DNA of 21,660 nucleotides, from contig JBLHXN010000059.1 of NCBI GenBank assembly GCA_047630355.1, positions 1-21,660 on the forward strand, given 5' to 3'. The stretch comes from JANQUM01 sp047630355 (lineage in GTDB: Bacteria > Bacteroidota > Bacteroidia > Cytophagales > Spirosomataceae). The notes under the pieces were generated by a model. It ran no database searches. It had not been told where the DNA came from and saw only the letters and a list, made by a program, of their open reading frames with translations. How positions within the stretch are numbered: the stretch's first letter is position 1; each line of letters begins with the position of its first letter. The translations under genes and the position numbers were made by a program. This document shows positions 14,622 through 21,660 of the stretch, piece by piece.

Positions 14622-15374
14622 TCACTCCCGATGTATCACACTTGGTGCCGATTGGGCTTTCGGATAAATGGTCATATCCGCAATGCATACCCGATCGGGA
14701 ACGGTGACCGCGTACAGAATCGCATCAGCAATGTCTTCGGCAGTTAAGGCATCATAACCTTCGTAAACTTTGGCGGCACGTTCGGTATCATTTTTAAAAC
14801 GCACTTCTGAAAACTCGGTCTCTACCGCTCCCGGAGCAATATTGGTTACTTTTATTCCGTGTTTTGTCAAGTCCAAACGCATTCCTTCCGAGATGGCTTC
14901 CACGGCTTTTTTGGAGGCACAATACACCGCTCCGTTGGCGTATGTTTGTTTTCCGGCAACTGAACTGAGGTTTATGATGTGTCCCGTTTTGCGTTTCACC
15001 ATGTACGGCATTACTAGCTTTGAGACGTACAATAATCCTTGCACATTTCCGTCGATCATAGCATCCCAATCGGCTACGCTTCCTTCGTCGATGGTACTAA
15101 AGCCGTGAGCGTTTCCGGCGTTATTCACTAAAATATCAACCTCCCGCCATTTATCCGACAGGCTATTCAACGCATTTTCTACCTCATCGTAGCTGCGAAC
15201 ATCAAATGTGAGTGTTTCAACTTCTACTTTTTTACTTAGTTTCTCAGATAATTCGTCCAGACGTTCCTGCCGACGACCGCAGAGTATTAGGCTAATGTTT
15301 TGTTTGGCGAATGCTTCGGCGGTGGCTTTACCAATACCCGAAGTCGCTCCGGTAATTAAGGCTATTTTAGACAT
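14622..15374 (-). CDS. SDR-family NAD(P)-dependent oxidoreductase, YdfG-like
   Basis: A 250-aa classical short-chain dehydrogenase. The Rossmann motif TGATSGIG (8-15) is followed by the NNAG strand (about 86-89), the active-site Ser in NLSSVAG, and YCASK giving the catalytic Tyr-x-x-x-Lys. The C-terminal region PGAVETEFSEVRFKNDTERA and the ending ALTAEDIADAILYAVTVP resemble E. coli YdfG, an NADP-dependent 3-hydroxy-acid (L-allo-threonine/serine) dehydrogenase. Arg or Lys residues after the second strand (GRRQER) favour NADPH. The YdfG-like substrate range is inferred from these blocks only. It converges on the unknown 214-aa gene and appears monocistronic. Confidence 0.92.
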   Translation of the reverse strand: MSKIALITGATSGIGKATAEAFAKQNISLILCGRRQERLDELSEKLSKKVEVETLTFDVRSYDEVENALNSLSDKWREVDILVNNAGNAHGFSTIDEGSVADWDAMIDGNVQGLLYVSKLVMPYMVKRKTGHIINLSSVAGKQTYANGAVYCASKKAVEAISEGMRLDLTKHGIKVTNIAPGAVETEFSEVRFKNDTERAAKVYEGYDALTAEDIADAILYAVTVPDRVCIADMTIYPKAQSAPSVIHRE

Positions 15375-15429
15375 TATTGGTCAATAGGTTAAAAGTCAAT
15401 GAGTCAGTAAGTAAATTCTATTTAGAAAA

Positions 15430-15473
15430 CGAAAATAGCAAAAATCCCCGACTCGTTTCCAAATCGGGGATTT
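15430..15473 (-). terminator. Terminator of the OmpA-domain lipoprotein gene
   Basis: AAATCCCCGA (15442-15451) pairs perfectly with TCGGGGATTT (15464-15473) around a 12-nt loop. Read on the minus strand, the hairpin is followed by a T-rich run (15430-15441). It lies 55 nt after the stop of the OmpA-type gene. Confidence 0.85.
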
Positions 15474-15527
15474 CTTTATTAAAAGGCAAAAATTGTCTTG
15501 CTAACTCTTTCCCGTTGAATATCGGTA

Positions 15528-16460
15528 TTAGTTCTGCGTAGACGCAGGAGACATCAAACCAAAAAATTGGTCTAACTGCGGCAATAAAATTATTTCGGTA
15601 CGACGGTTTAAGCTACGACCTTCACGAGTATCGTTCATTGTTTTAGAAACAAATTCCGAACGTCCGCCGGCAGTCATTCTTGAGCCATCAACTCCATATT
15701 TATCTTGTAAAATACGAACTACGGCGGTGGCACGCAATACGCTCAAATCCCAGTTATCTTTGATACTCTCAGTAGAAATTGGCACGTTATCCGTGTGACC
15801 TTCAACCAAAATGTCTAAACCTTTGTGATCGTTCACAACTTTCGCGATTTTACCCAGTACAGTTTGAGCAGACGGCTGCACGTAGGCACTCGCCGAACGG
15901 AATAGTAATTTGTCTGAAAGCGAAACATAAACTACTCCTTTCTTTACTTCAATCTGCACGTCATCGTCATTGATATCGCTTAACGAACGCTTTAGATTCA
16001 TCACTAACGCCAGATTCATCGAGTCTTTCTTTTGAACGCTGTTTGTCAATGATTGAATGTACTGACTTTGACCATTTATAGCGGTCAATGATTGCTTAAT
16101 ACTTTCGGCTCCACTCTTGCTGATTACAGAAAGATCTTCCAAACGATTTAACAAGTTCGTGTTAGTTTTTTTGATAAAATCGTTTTCATCCTGAAGCGTT
16201 TTTAAACGATTCTGAGCTTCGCTCAATTGACTTTTACTGGCATCAAACTGAGACTTCACTTGTGTTCCAGCTTGATTCGCCGCACTCAAATTTGTGTTGC
16301 AATCATTTAATTGAGCAGTTAATTCGCCTTTGTCGGAGGTTAGTCGGGCGTTAATGGTTTCCTGAGCGGCTAAAGCATCAAGATACTTCTTTTTGCTGAC
16401 GCAAGAGGTGATTACCGCAACTGTTAAAAGGGTTAAGAATAGGGATTTTAAGGACTTCAT
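15528..16460 (-). CDS. OmpA-domain lipoprotein with coiled coil
   Basis: A 310-aa envelope lipoprotein. The signal peptide ends in the lipobox VITSC, with Cys20 as the lipidated residue. Residues about 28-160 are rich in Gln, Asn, Ser and Leu heptads and read as a coiled coil (e.g. LSEAQNRLKTLQDENDFIKK). The C-terminal 190-300 is an OmpA/MotB-type peptidoglycan-binding domain: DILVEGHTDNVPI, then NWDLSVLRATAVVRIL and GRSLNRRTEIILLP, with the Asp and Arg that grip diaminopimelate. It probably tethers the outer membrane to the cell wall. It has a promoter candidate upstream and a strong terminator downstream, so it looks monocistronic. Confidence 0.93.
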   Translation of the reverse strand: MKSLKSLFLTLLTVAVITSCVSKKKYLDALAAQETINARLTSDKGELTAQLNDCNTNLSAANQAGTQVKSQFDASKSQLSEAQNRLKTLQDENDFIKKTNTNLLNRLEDLSVISKSGAESIKQSLTAINGQSQYIQSLTNSVQKKDSMNLALVMNLKRSLSDINDDDVQIEVKKGVVYVSLSDKLLFRSASAYVQPSAQTVLGKIAKVVNDHKGLDILVEGHTDNVPISTESIKDNWDLSVLRATAVVRILQDKYGVDGSRMTAGGRSEFVSKTMNDTREGRSLNRRTEIILLPQLDQFFGLMSPASTQN

Positions 16461-16485
16461 TTTTTAAATGGTTTGTTTAGGCAGG

Positions 16486-16516
16486 TAAAAGTAATTGATA
16501 ATGACTTAATAGTCAA
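16486..16516 (-). promoter_or_regulatory. Candidate promoter of the OmpA-domain gene
   Basis: On the minus strand, TTG (complement of 16514-16516) is followed after exactly 20 nt by TACTTTTA (complement of 16486-16493), one base from TAnnTTTG. It lies 25 nt upstream of the start codon. Confidence 0.5.
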
Positions 16517-16629
16517 CTCCTTAAGAACTAAAGTAATCGCTTCGTATTATTTTTTTCTAAAAACTAACAATAACCATACAGTTTGTACACAATATTTATT
16601 GACAATGAATGAACAAAAGTGGCATTATT

Positions 16630-16671
16630 GTTCAAAGAAAATCCCGCCAGCTTTTTAAAAAGGCGGGATTT
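16630..16671 (-). terminator. Terminator of the peroxiredoxin gene
   Basis: AAATCCCGCC (16639-16648) pairs perfectly with GGCGGGATTT (16662-16671). On the minus strand the hairpin is followed by TTTTCTTTG. It begins about 22 nt after the peroxiredoxin stop codon. Confidence 0.85.
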
Positions 16672-16693
16672 AATAAATTTAGTAAAACGGCTT

Positions 16694-17161
16694 TTACAAT
16701 GCTGCTAAAACAGACTGAACGGCTTTAAAATCGGGAATTTTCCCAGCATCTGCTAATACTTCTGCGTGCTGAATTACGCCTGCTTTATCAATCACAAAAG
16801 CCGAACGCTTAGATACACCTTTCATTCCTAAAACGAAATCTTCGTAGATAGAATCGTACGCCTCTGAAGTTGTTTTGTTAAAATCAGAAAGCAATGGAAA
16901 AGGCAGTTTTTGCTCTTCTTTGAATTTCGCTAACGTAAACGGTGAATCAACCGAAACGGCTACGATTTCAGCATCAAGATCGCTGTACGTTACAATATTA
17001 TCACGCATTTCGCACAATTCAGTGGTACAAACACCTGTAAAAGCCAATGGAAAGAATAATAATACTACGTTCTTATCTTTATAATCAGATAAACTTACTT
17101 CTTTCGTTTCGGTATTGATGAGGGTAAAGTTAGGGGCTTTATCGCCTACTTTTAGTGCCAT
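16694..17161 (-). CDS. Peroxiredoxin (AhpC/TSA family, Bcp/AhpE-like)
   Basis: A 155-aa thiol peroxidase that reduces hydrogen peroxide or organic peroxides in the cytoplasm. The active-site block is FFPLAFTGVCTTELCEMRD with peroxidatic Cys45. Its wording is AhpE-like (PLAFTGVC), yet a second cysteine, Cys50, sits five residues on, as in atypical two-Cys Bcp proteins, so an intramolecular disulfide is plausible. The active-site Arg lies in SKRSAFVID. It has its own terminator. The gene diverges from the DUF4174 gene, leaving a 91-nt shared upstream region, and DUF4174 proteins have a thioredoxin-like look, so a redox link between the two is possible but unproven. Confidence 0.93.
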   Translation of the reverse strand: MALKVGDKAPNFTLINTETKEVSLSDYKDKNVVLLFFPLAFTGVCTTELCEMRDNIVTYSDLDAEIVAVSVDSPFTLAKFKEEQKLPFPLLSDFNKTTSEAYDSIYEDFVLGMKGVSKRSAFVIDKAGVIQHAEVLADAGKIPDFKAVQSVLAAL

Positions 17162-17252
17162 TTTTGTTTTTGATTAATCGTGAATGTTTATTTAGGGCAC
17201 AACAAAACCGTCGTTACGAAAGTTTTATGAATACCTCAATCACAGCAAATTC

Positions 17253-17633
17253 ATGACAAAATTCACCATCCTATTAATATTCATAGCTATGAGTGCTTCC
17301 ATAAATACTTTCGCTCAAAACCTGACTGATTACAAATGGAAGAACCGAATTTTACTCGTTTTTGGAAATGAGAAGAACGAAGAACTTCTGGAGAAACAGC
17401 AGGCAATATTTAACGCTCAAAAAAGCGAATTGGCGGAACGAGATTTAATCGTATTCATGAATCCTGAATCTCGGAGCATGAAAAAACTATGTGACGAAAC
17501 GGGTTTCGAAGTGATTCTTATCGGGAAAGACAGCGGCGTAAAAAAACGTAAAACTGAATTAATGTCCACCAACGAACTCTTCGCCATTATTGACGCTATG
17601 CCGATGCGAAGGAGTGAAATGAGGAAAAATTGA
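17253..17633 (+). CDS. Secreted DUF4174 protein
   Basis: A 126-aa protein with a signal peptide (about residues 1-21, ending NTFAQ) and a DUF4174 domain. The typical pieces are YKWKNRILLVFGNEKNEE, AERDLIVFMNPE, VILIGKDSGVKKRKTE and the ending ELFAIIDAMPMRRSEMR. Family members are predicted to be thioredoxin-like in fold but lack the CxxC pair, and none is visible here. The predicted place is periplasmic or extracellular. It diverges from the peroxiredoxin gene and is followed by REP-like repeats. Function is unknown; the family call is strong. Confidence 0.9.
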   Translation: MTKFTILLIFIAMSASINTFAQNLTDYKWKNRILLVFGNEKNEELLEKQQAIFNAQKSELAERDLIVFMNPESRSMKKLCDETGFEVILIGKDSGVKKRKTELMSTNELFAIIDAMPMRRSEMRKN

Positions 17634-17730
17634 CAGTTAATGACAGGGGTAGAATGCCGCCGAAGACAAACGAAACTACGAAGTAATGCCATTATTATAG
17701 ATAGGGGGAATATTGGTTTGAGGATTTAGC

Positions 17731-17778
17731 AAAACCACGTAGTGGTGACATGAAACGATATCACCCTATCAAGGTTTT
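17731..17778. repeat. REP-like cloverleaf element A
   Basis: Outer arms AAAACC (17731-17736) and GGTTTT (17773-17778) enclose two smaller hairpins. These are ACCAC/GTGGT around GTA (17734-17746) and GGTGA/TCACC (17744-17748 with 17761-17765). The hairpins overlap slightly and so are alternatives. No frame of interest crosses it. The layout recalls short palindromic repeats that recur in Cytophagales intergenic DNA. Confidence 0.55.
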
Positions 17779-17794
17779 ACTTTCCAGACAGTAT

Positions 17795-17864
17795 GCCCCC
17801 GGATGGGGTCACACATTTGTAGAATTAATTTATGTACTACAAAGATACGACCCCGTCCGGGGGC
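17795..17864. repeat. REP-like long inverted repeat B
   Basis: GCCCCCGGATGGGGTC (17795-17810) is complementary to GACCCCGTCCGGGGGC (17849-17864) at 15 of 16 positions. Inside lie a second pair, TTTGTAG (17816-17822) and CTACAAA (17837-17843), and a 14-nt loop. It lies 13 nt after the deacylase stop codon, so it may also end that transcript. Confidence 0.75.
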
Positions 17865-17877
17865 GAACAATTGAACT

Positions 17878-19428
17878 TCACTTCCGCACCACTTCACCTT
17901 TCAAAACTCCCGTGTGTTTTCCGTTTTCGAGGGTAATTTCACCGTTTACAATTACGTAGTCAATACCCGTGCTGTAAGCGTGGGGTTTGTCAAAAGTGGC
18001 TTCGTCTTTAATCGTATTTTCGTCAAAAATCACGAGGTCGGCGGCGTAGCCTTCCTGTAATAATCCACGGTTTTTGATGCCAAAACGCGAAGCGGGAAGC
18101 GAGGTCATTTTACGAATAGCTTCTTCCAAACCGAATGCCTGAAAATCTCGCACGTAACGTCCCAGCACACGGGCATTCGAGCCGTAGCCACGAGGGTGCG
18201 GCTGATTTTTATTGAACTCATAAATTCCGGCATCAGAGGCAATCATCGTGAACGGGTACCGCACAATTGCCTGCACGTCATCTTCGCTCATTTTATGGAA
18301 TATCATTTGGGCGAAGCCTTTATCTACTAAATTCATGATGAGTTCGGCTTCCGAATCAGCGGTTTCGGGACGTTTTTTCGCTTTATTTATTTGGGAAATA
18401 TTCTTCCCTTGCAGCGATGTATCGGGAGCGTACCGGGCAATCACAGCGTAATCAAAATTGGTGCGATCATCGGCTTTCAGGTCTTTCAACATTTCTGCTT
18501 TTATTTTCTTTCTTGTCGCAGGATTCATGAGTCTTTTGTGCATTTCAACATCACCACCCGCCAACGCCCAAGATGGCAACATTGTACCCATATTGGTACT
18601 GCTCGCCGTGTACGGATATTGATCGATGGTCACGTCAATTCCTTCTTTGCGTGCTGCTTCCACCATTCCGATGGTTTCGTAGCTTTTCCCCCAAAGCGGT
18701 TTCGCAGAAATTTTAAAATGGGAAATCTGCACGGGTATATTTGCTTCCCGCCCGATATTTATGGCTTCTTCAATAGCTTCTTTAACAGTAGCTCCTTCGT
18801 TTCTGATGTGCGATACGTAAACACCACCTTCCGCAGAAGCGGCTTTTGCTAATCCAATCACTTCATTAGTTTCGGCGTACGTTCCGGGAATATAAATCAA
18901 GCCCGTAGATAAACCCAACGCTCCGTCTTGCATGGCTTTTGCCACGAGGCTTTCCATTCGCTGCTGTTCCGCCGCCGATGGCGAACGCATCTCTTTTTTC
19001 ATCACAAACTCCCGCACATCATTGTGCCCGATTAACGTTCCGACATTCACAGAAGTAGGTTTGGTTTGCAGACGTTTAAAAAAGCGTTCGATATCAACTT
19101 CCGAACTTCCGCAATTACCCGTAATTATGGTGGTCACGCCATCGTGAATAAAATTATCCGCCGTCGGAATGCTCGAAATGGTGTGTTCTACGTGCGTGTG
19201 AATATCAATAAAACCGGGCGAAACGACTTTTCCCTGAACATCAATTGTTTTCTTTGTTCTACCATCTACCTGCCCAATCGCCGCGATTTTTCCTTTGTCA
19301 ATCGCTATATCTCCTCGATACCAGGCATTGCCCGTTCCATCCACAATTCGGGCATTTTTGATAATCAGGTCGTACTGTTGGGCAAAGCTTAACGAACACG
19401 ACAGCAGCACAAATAATATAATTTTCAT
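17878..19428 (-). CDS. Secreted N-acyl-D-amino-acid deacylase family amidohydrolase
   Basis: A 516-aa metal-dependent amidohydrolase of the D-aminoacylase group, which hydrolyses N-acyl-D-amino acids or related N-acyl or dipeptide substrates. A signal peptide (1-17, ending SFAQQ) points to the periplasm. Metal-site motifs are in order: DIHTHVEH (His77 and His79), the bridging Cys106 in TGNCGSS, SHIRNEG (about 206), ISHFK (about 238) and SDAGI (about 390), whose Asp is the catalytic base. HPRGYGS and an amidohydrolase C-terminal strand region with GLLQEGYAADLVIFD follow. A role in peptidoglycan-derived D-amino-acid recycling or peptide scavenging is possible, but the substrate cannot be fixed. 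It is monocistronic, ending next to inverted repeat B. Confidence 0.92.
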   Translation of the reverse strand: MKIILFVLLSCSLSFAQQYDLIIKNARIVDGTGNAWYRGDIAIDKGKIAAIGQVDGRTKKTIDVQGKVVSPGFIDIHTHVEHTISSIPTADNFIHDGVTTIITGNCGSSEVDIERFFKRLQTKPTSVNVGTLIGHNDVREFVMKKEMRSPSAAEQQRMESLVAKAMQDGALGLSTGLIYIPGTYAETNEVIGLAKAASAEGGVYVSHIRNEGATVKEAIEEAINIGREANIPVQISHFKISAKPLWGKSYETIGMVEAARKEGIDVTIDQYPYTASSTNMGTMLPSWALAGGDVEMHKRLMNPATRKKIKAEMLKDLKADDRTNFDYAVIARYAPDTSLQGKNISQINKAKKRPETADSEAELIMNLVDKGFAQMIFHKMSEDDVQAIVRYPFTMIASDAGIYEFNKNQPHPRGYGSNARVLGRYVRDFQAFGLEEAIRKMTSLPASRFGIKNRGLLQEGYAADLVIFDENTIKDEATFDKPHAYSTGIDYVIVNGEITLENGKHTGVLKGEVVRK

Positions 19429-19644
19429 GATTTATGTTTAAGAGTGAAGTCAGGACAGTCTTTTCGACGAAGAGAATTTAAGAGGCAGTCAATCAAGCAG
19501 TTAATGTAAATACCGTACTTTTTCATTGCAAACAGCAAGTTTTATTACCTGAATACATCTAAACTGTTACGAATAAGGTCGGACGAATTTCATCGAACGG
19601 TTTTATTTTAACAATTTTACAAAGAATAAAAAGACACACCAATA

Positions 19645-20387
19645 ATAAGTCAGCTAAATACGCAACTAAACAGCTTTGCCTCGGCAAGCCTAAGCACGTT
19701 TCAAGATGTGTAGCTTTTTGACAGGATTGACACGAAGTTCATCGTTCCAATAGATGGGCTACCATTTTTCATTGACAGCCTCCAAAAAGACTATACCGTG
19801 CTTTCTATTCATAATAAAAGAATTCACTCGTATCATTCGGTGTATTTTGACACGCCAGCTTTACTTTTTTACCAACAACACCACCGTGATAAACGTAGCC
19901 GGTTTAAGGTGAGAAAACGACTGTACAATCTCACAAATACCGCTTTTTTAGAAGTAAAAGAAAAAACAAACCAAGGCAGGACTATTAAAACCCGTGCAAG
20001 CACGGCCAACAATATTGAGGGAATAACTATCGCCGAACGAGGTGAATTAGGCACCGCTTTCGATATAAAAAACACCAATTTATCAAGTGTATTGACGGTA
20101 AATTACAACCGCATCTCGTTAGCAGATTTCTCAACCAATCAGCGATTAACGATAGATACCAATCTAAATTTTATATCGGGTAATAACTCATGTACTATAA
20201 ATAACTGGGCAGCTGTTGAGGTAAAGCCAGACTTGACCGATCGTCTACTGCCCTGCAAACTCTCAAAAATATGGGCATCCGCCCAAACGGAATGAGCAAA
20301 TATTGCTGGGGAACAGCCATATTAAAACCCAATGATGTTCCCGTTGCCCGCTTTCTTCCTTTCCTTAAACGTTTTTCACAAGTATAA
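19645..20387 (+). pseudogene. Broken VTC-domain (polyphosphate polymerase-like) gene
   Basis: Pieced together, this codes for a VTC-domain protein of about 245 aa. Three lesions are visible. First, there is no start codon: ATA at 19645, likely once ATG, leads into SQLNTQLNSFAS. Second, an in-frame TAG at 19711-19713 interrupts the join of STFQDV to LFDRIDTKFIVP, a conserved family block. Third, there is a single-base loss near 20244. The frame from 19798 runs YFDTPALLFYQQHHRDKRSRFKVR, LEVKEKTNQGRTIKTR and AAVEVKPDLTDR and then goes wrong, while the neighbouring frame supplies TALQTLKNMGIRPNGMSK and a proper end at 20387. The tunnel-lining basic residues of VTC proteins (RSRFKVRKR, K-x-K, R-T-x-K-x-R) are still readable. 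The visible 19798-20295 frame, with its GTG, is only a fragment. A DUF4956 gene follows 13 nt later, the usual partner. Confidence 0.85.
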
Positions 20388-20400
20388 TTTTACCTAAAAA

Positions 20401-20976
20401 ATGGCTCTAACCTTCGATAGTGACTTCCTCCTCCGCATCGGCATTGACCTTATCAGCGTATTTATTCTTGTACGTGGTATATATTACCGTATTTATCGGG
20501 GCGATGACTTCTTATTTACGTTCTTCATTTTCAATATACTCACCTTTTTTATTGCCTATTTTCTGAATAAGGTCAATATTCCGCTCGGTGCGGCTTTCGG
20601 GCTTTTCGCGGTCTTTTCGATGCTACGCTATCGTACTGAAGGCATTTCAATGAAAAACATGACTTACCTGTTCATGGCCATTGCCCTCGGAATGCTCAAC
20701 GCCATTGGAGAAAATGTACAGATACTGCTAATCCTGAACGGTGTGATTTTGGAAATGACAATTTTGCTCGAAAGTAGCTTTTTGCTTAAAAGGGGATCAT
20801 CAAAATTAGTTACTTACGATGTGTTAACCAATTTAAAGCCTGCGGCAAAGGCTACGCTACTTCAGGATATTGAAAGTCGAACCAGACTACCAGTTCACCG
20901 CGAAGAAATTGACTCGATTGATTTGTTAAGAGACGTAGCCATCCTCAAAGTTTATTACCACGAATTAGCAAAATAA
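20401..20976 (+). CDS. DUF4956 membrane protein (VTC partner)
   Basis: A 191-aa protein with about four N-terminal membrane segments (residues 10-30, 37-56, 60-75 and 88-130 region) and a cytoplasmic C-terminal tail of about 60 residues. The motif FGLFAVFSMLRYRTEGISMKNMTYLF, with its RYRT(E) charged loop, is the hallmark of DUF4956. This family is regularly encoded next to VTC-domain polyphosphate polymerases, as here, and its exact role is not settled; membrane anchoring or polyphosphate transport are guesses. Unlike its two neighbours it is intact, with a full frame and normal codon use. Confidence 0.9.
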   Translation: MALTFDSDFLLRIGIDLISVFILVRGIYYRIYRGDDFLFTFFIFNILTFFIAYFLNKVNIPLGAAFGLFAVFSMLRYRTEGISMKNMTYLFMAIALGMLNAIGENVQILLILNGVILEMTILLESSFLLKRGSSKLVTYDVLTNLKPAAKATLLQDIESRTRLPVHREEIDSIDLLRDVAILKVYYHELAK

Positions 20977-20997
20977 CATACTAAAAATCAGATATTT

Positions 20998-21638
20998 ATG
21001 TCATTTTTCTGACACTTGCACCAACTTTTATATTCGCCCAAAAATCTGATCTCCAACTATGGACGGGCGTATCTCTGAACAAAAAAATCAATAAAAAATT
21101 AGGCGTTGATCTCAACCTCAAATCCCGTTTAGACAATAACATTTCTCAGGTTGGTCAATACTTTGCCGAAGCAACGATAGACTATAAAGTGCTTCCGTTT
21201 TTAAAAGCCGAAGTCGATTACCGCTACGTCTTTCGCGATCCTTCCGAAAATCCGTCACAAGATCAGCGAATAAGCGGTATGTTGATATTTTCTAAAGAAC
21301 TGTCTAAAAAAAGTGAATTGAAATTCCGAACGCTGTATCAATACAAAGCCGATCAAGATGCCGAGTTAGGAAGTGAGCAGTTTTGGCGAAACCGACTTGA
21401 ACTGGAACATAAACTATCAAAAAAGTGGGACACGTCATTGAAAGGAGAACTTTGGTACGATACCATCGATCGCAAAGCGTTTGACCGTTACCGCATTACG
21501 GCAAGGGTAGATTATGAGTTTGTGAAGAACAACATTATTCAAGTTTTCGCTGCCTATCAGCGTGAGCTAAACCGAAACAATATCAAAAACGTGGATATTG
21601 ACTATATCACGGGTGTAAGGTATAAACTCAAGTTTTGA
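20998..21638 (+). pseudogene. DUF2490-like outer-membrane protein with a 5' frameshift
   Basis: The 149-aa open frame from a GTG at 21189 is the C-terminal part of a longer barrel protein. The same frame extends upstream without a stop to 20985 and reads FLTLAPTFIFAQKSD, a signal-peptide end, followed by LWTGVSLNKKINKKLGVDL, the start of the DUF2490 barrel. The only nearby ATG (20998) is in another frame and hits TGA after four codons. One more T in the five-T run at 21004-21008 would join ATG TCA TTT TTT CTG to the barrel frame. The strands FRTLYQYKADQD, ELWYDTIDR and the C-terminal VRYKLKF fit an outer-membrane beta-barrel with a terminal Phe. It lies 21 nt after DUF4956, completing a VTC/DUF4956/DUF2490-type cluster. 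Whether the lesion is biological or a base-calling error is open. Confidence 0.75.
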
Positions 21639-21660
21639 TACCCGGCTTTACTTTTTTAGT

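Noticed and set aside
16473..16658. 61-codon plus-strand frame between the OmpA and peroxiredoxin genes
   Set aside because: It runs through the OmpA promoter candidate and into the peroxiredoxin terminator, with no motif.
17731..17864. CRISPR array or IS element
   Set aside because: There are no repeated direct units with spacers and no transposase; the structures are inverted repeats only.
18391..18852. 153-codon plus-strand frame inside the deacylase gene
   Set aside because: Fully antisense to a well-supported amidohydrolase.

Overview
The window looks like a piece of a Bacteroidota chromosome, probably Cytophagales (Spirosomaceae/Cytophagaceae-like). The basis is the protein families (DUF4174, DUF4956 with a VTC domain, DUF2490, a lipoprotein OmpA, a fungal-like ketol-acid reductoisomerase), the near absence of Shine-Dalgarno sequences, and several promoter candidates of the Bacteroidota type (TTG, about 20 nt, TAnnTTTG). 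The genus is inferred only from memory of families. No tRNA, rRNA, CRISPR array, prophage or transposase was seen.

Layout. (1) 125-3670, minus strand: recG and, downstream of it, a SWIM zinc-finger protein. (2) 3755-5979: a CmoA-type carboxy-SAM synthase, an isoprenylcysteine-methyltransferase-like membrane protein, a small Cys-rich membrane protein converging on it with a 14-bp overlap, and a two-CBS protein. (3) 5980-7238: a decayed beta-barrel protein gene (6071-6801) and unexplained DNA. (4) 7239-13116: a branched-chain amino-acid operon ilvD-ilvB-ilvN-ilvC. It has a palindrome in front of ilvD, a REP-like hairpin element between ilvD and ilvB, and a HicA/HicB toxin-antitoxin pair between ilvN and ilvC. 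It closes with two strong hairpin terminators. (5) 13326-15374: a MarC-family membrane protein, an unrecognised 214-aa protein and, converging on it, a YdfG-like SDR oxidoreductase. (6) 15528-17161, minus strand: an OmpA-domain lipoprotein and a peroxiredoxin, each with its own terminator; a secreted DUF4174 protein diverges from the latter. (7) 17731-17864: two REP-like inverted-repeat elements next to a secreted N-acyl-D-amino-acid deacylase. (8) 19645-21638: a VTC polyphosphate-polymerase / DUF4956 / DUF2490 cluster in which the first and third genes are broken.

How the genes work together: ilvD, ilvB/ilvN and ilvC supply the shared middle steps of valine, isoleucine and leucine-precursor synthesis (acetohydroxyacid synthase, ketol-acid reductoisomerase, dihydroxyacid dehydratase). 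The terminal transaminase and threonine dehydratase are not in the window. The other genes are single housekeeping, envelope or stress genes.

The main unexpected theme is decay. Four genes carry lesions that show only when adjacent frames are read together: the beta-barrel gene (in-frame stop plus frameshift), hicA (no start codon, active-site His replaced by Tyr), the VTC gene (no start codon, in-frame TAG, frameshift) and the DUF2490 gene (frameshift in its signal peptide). No wholly new system was found.
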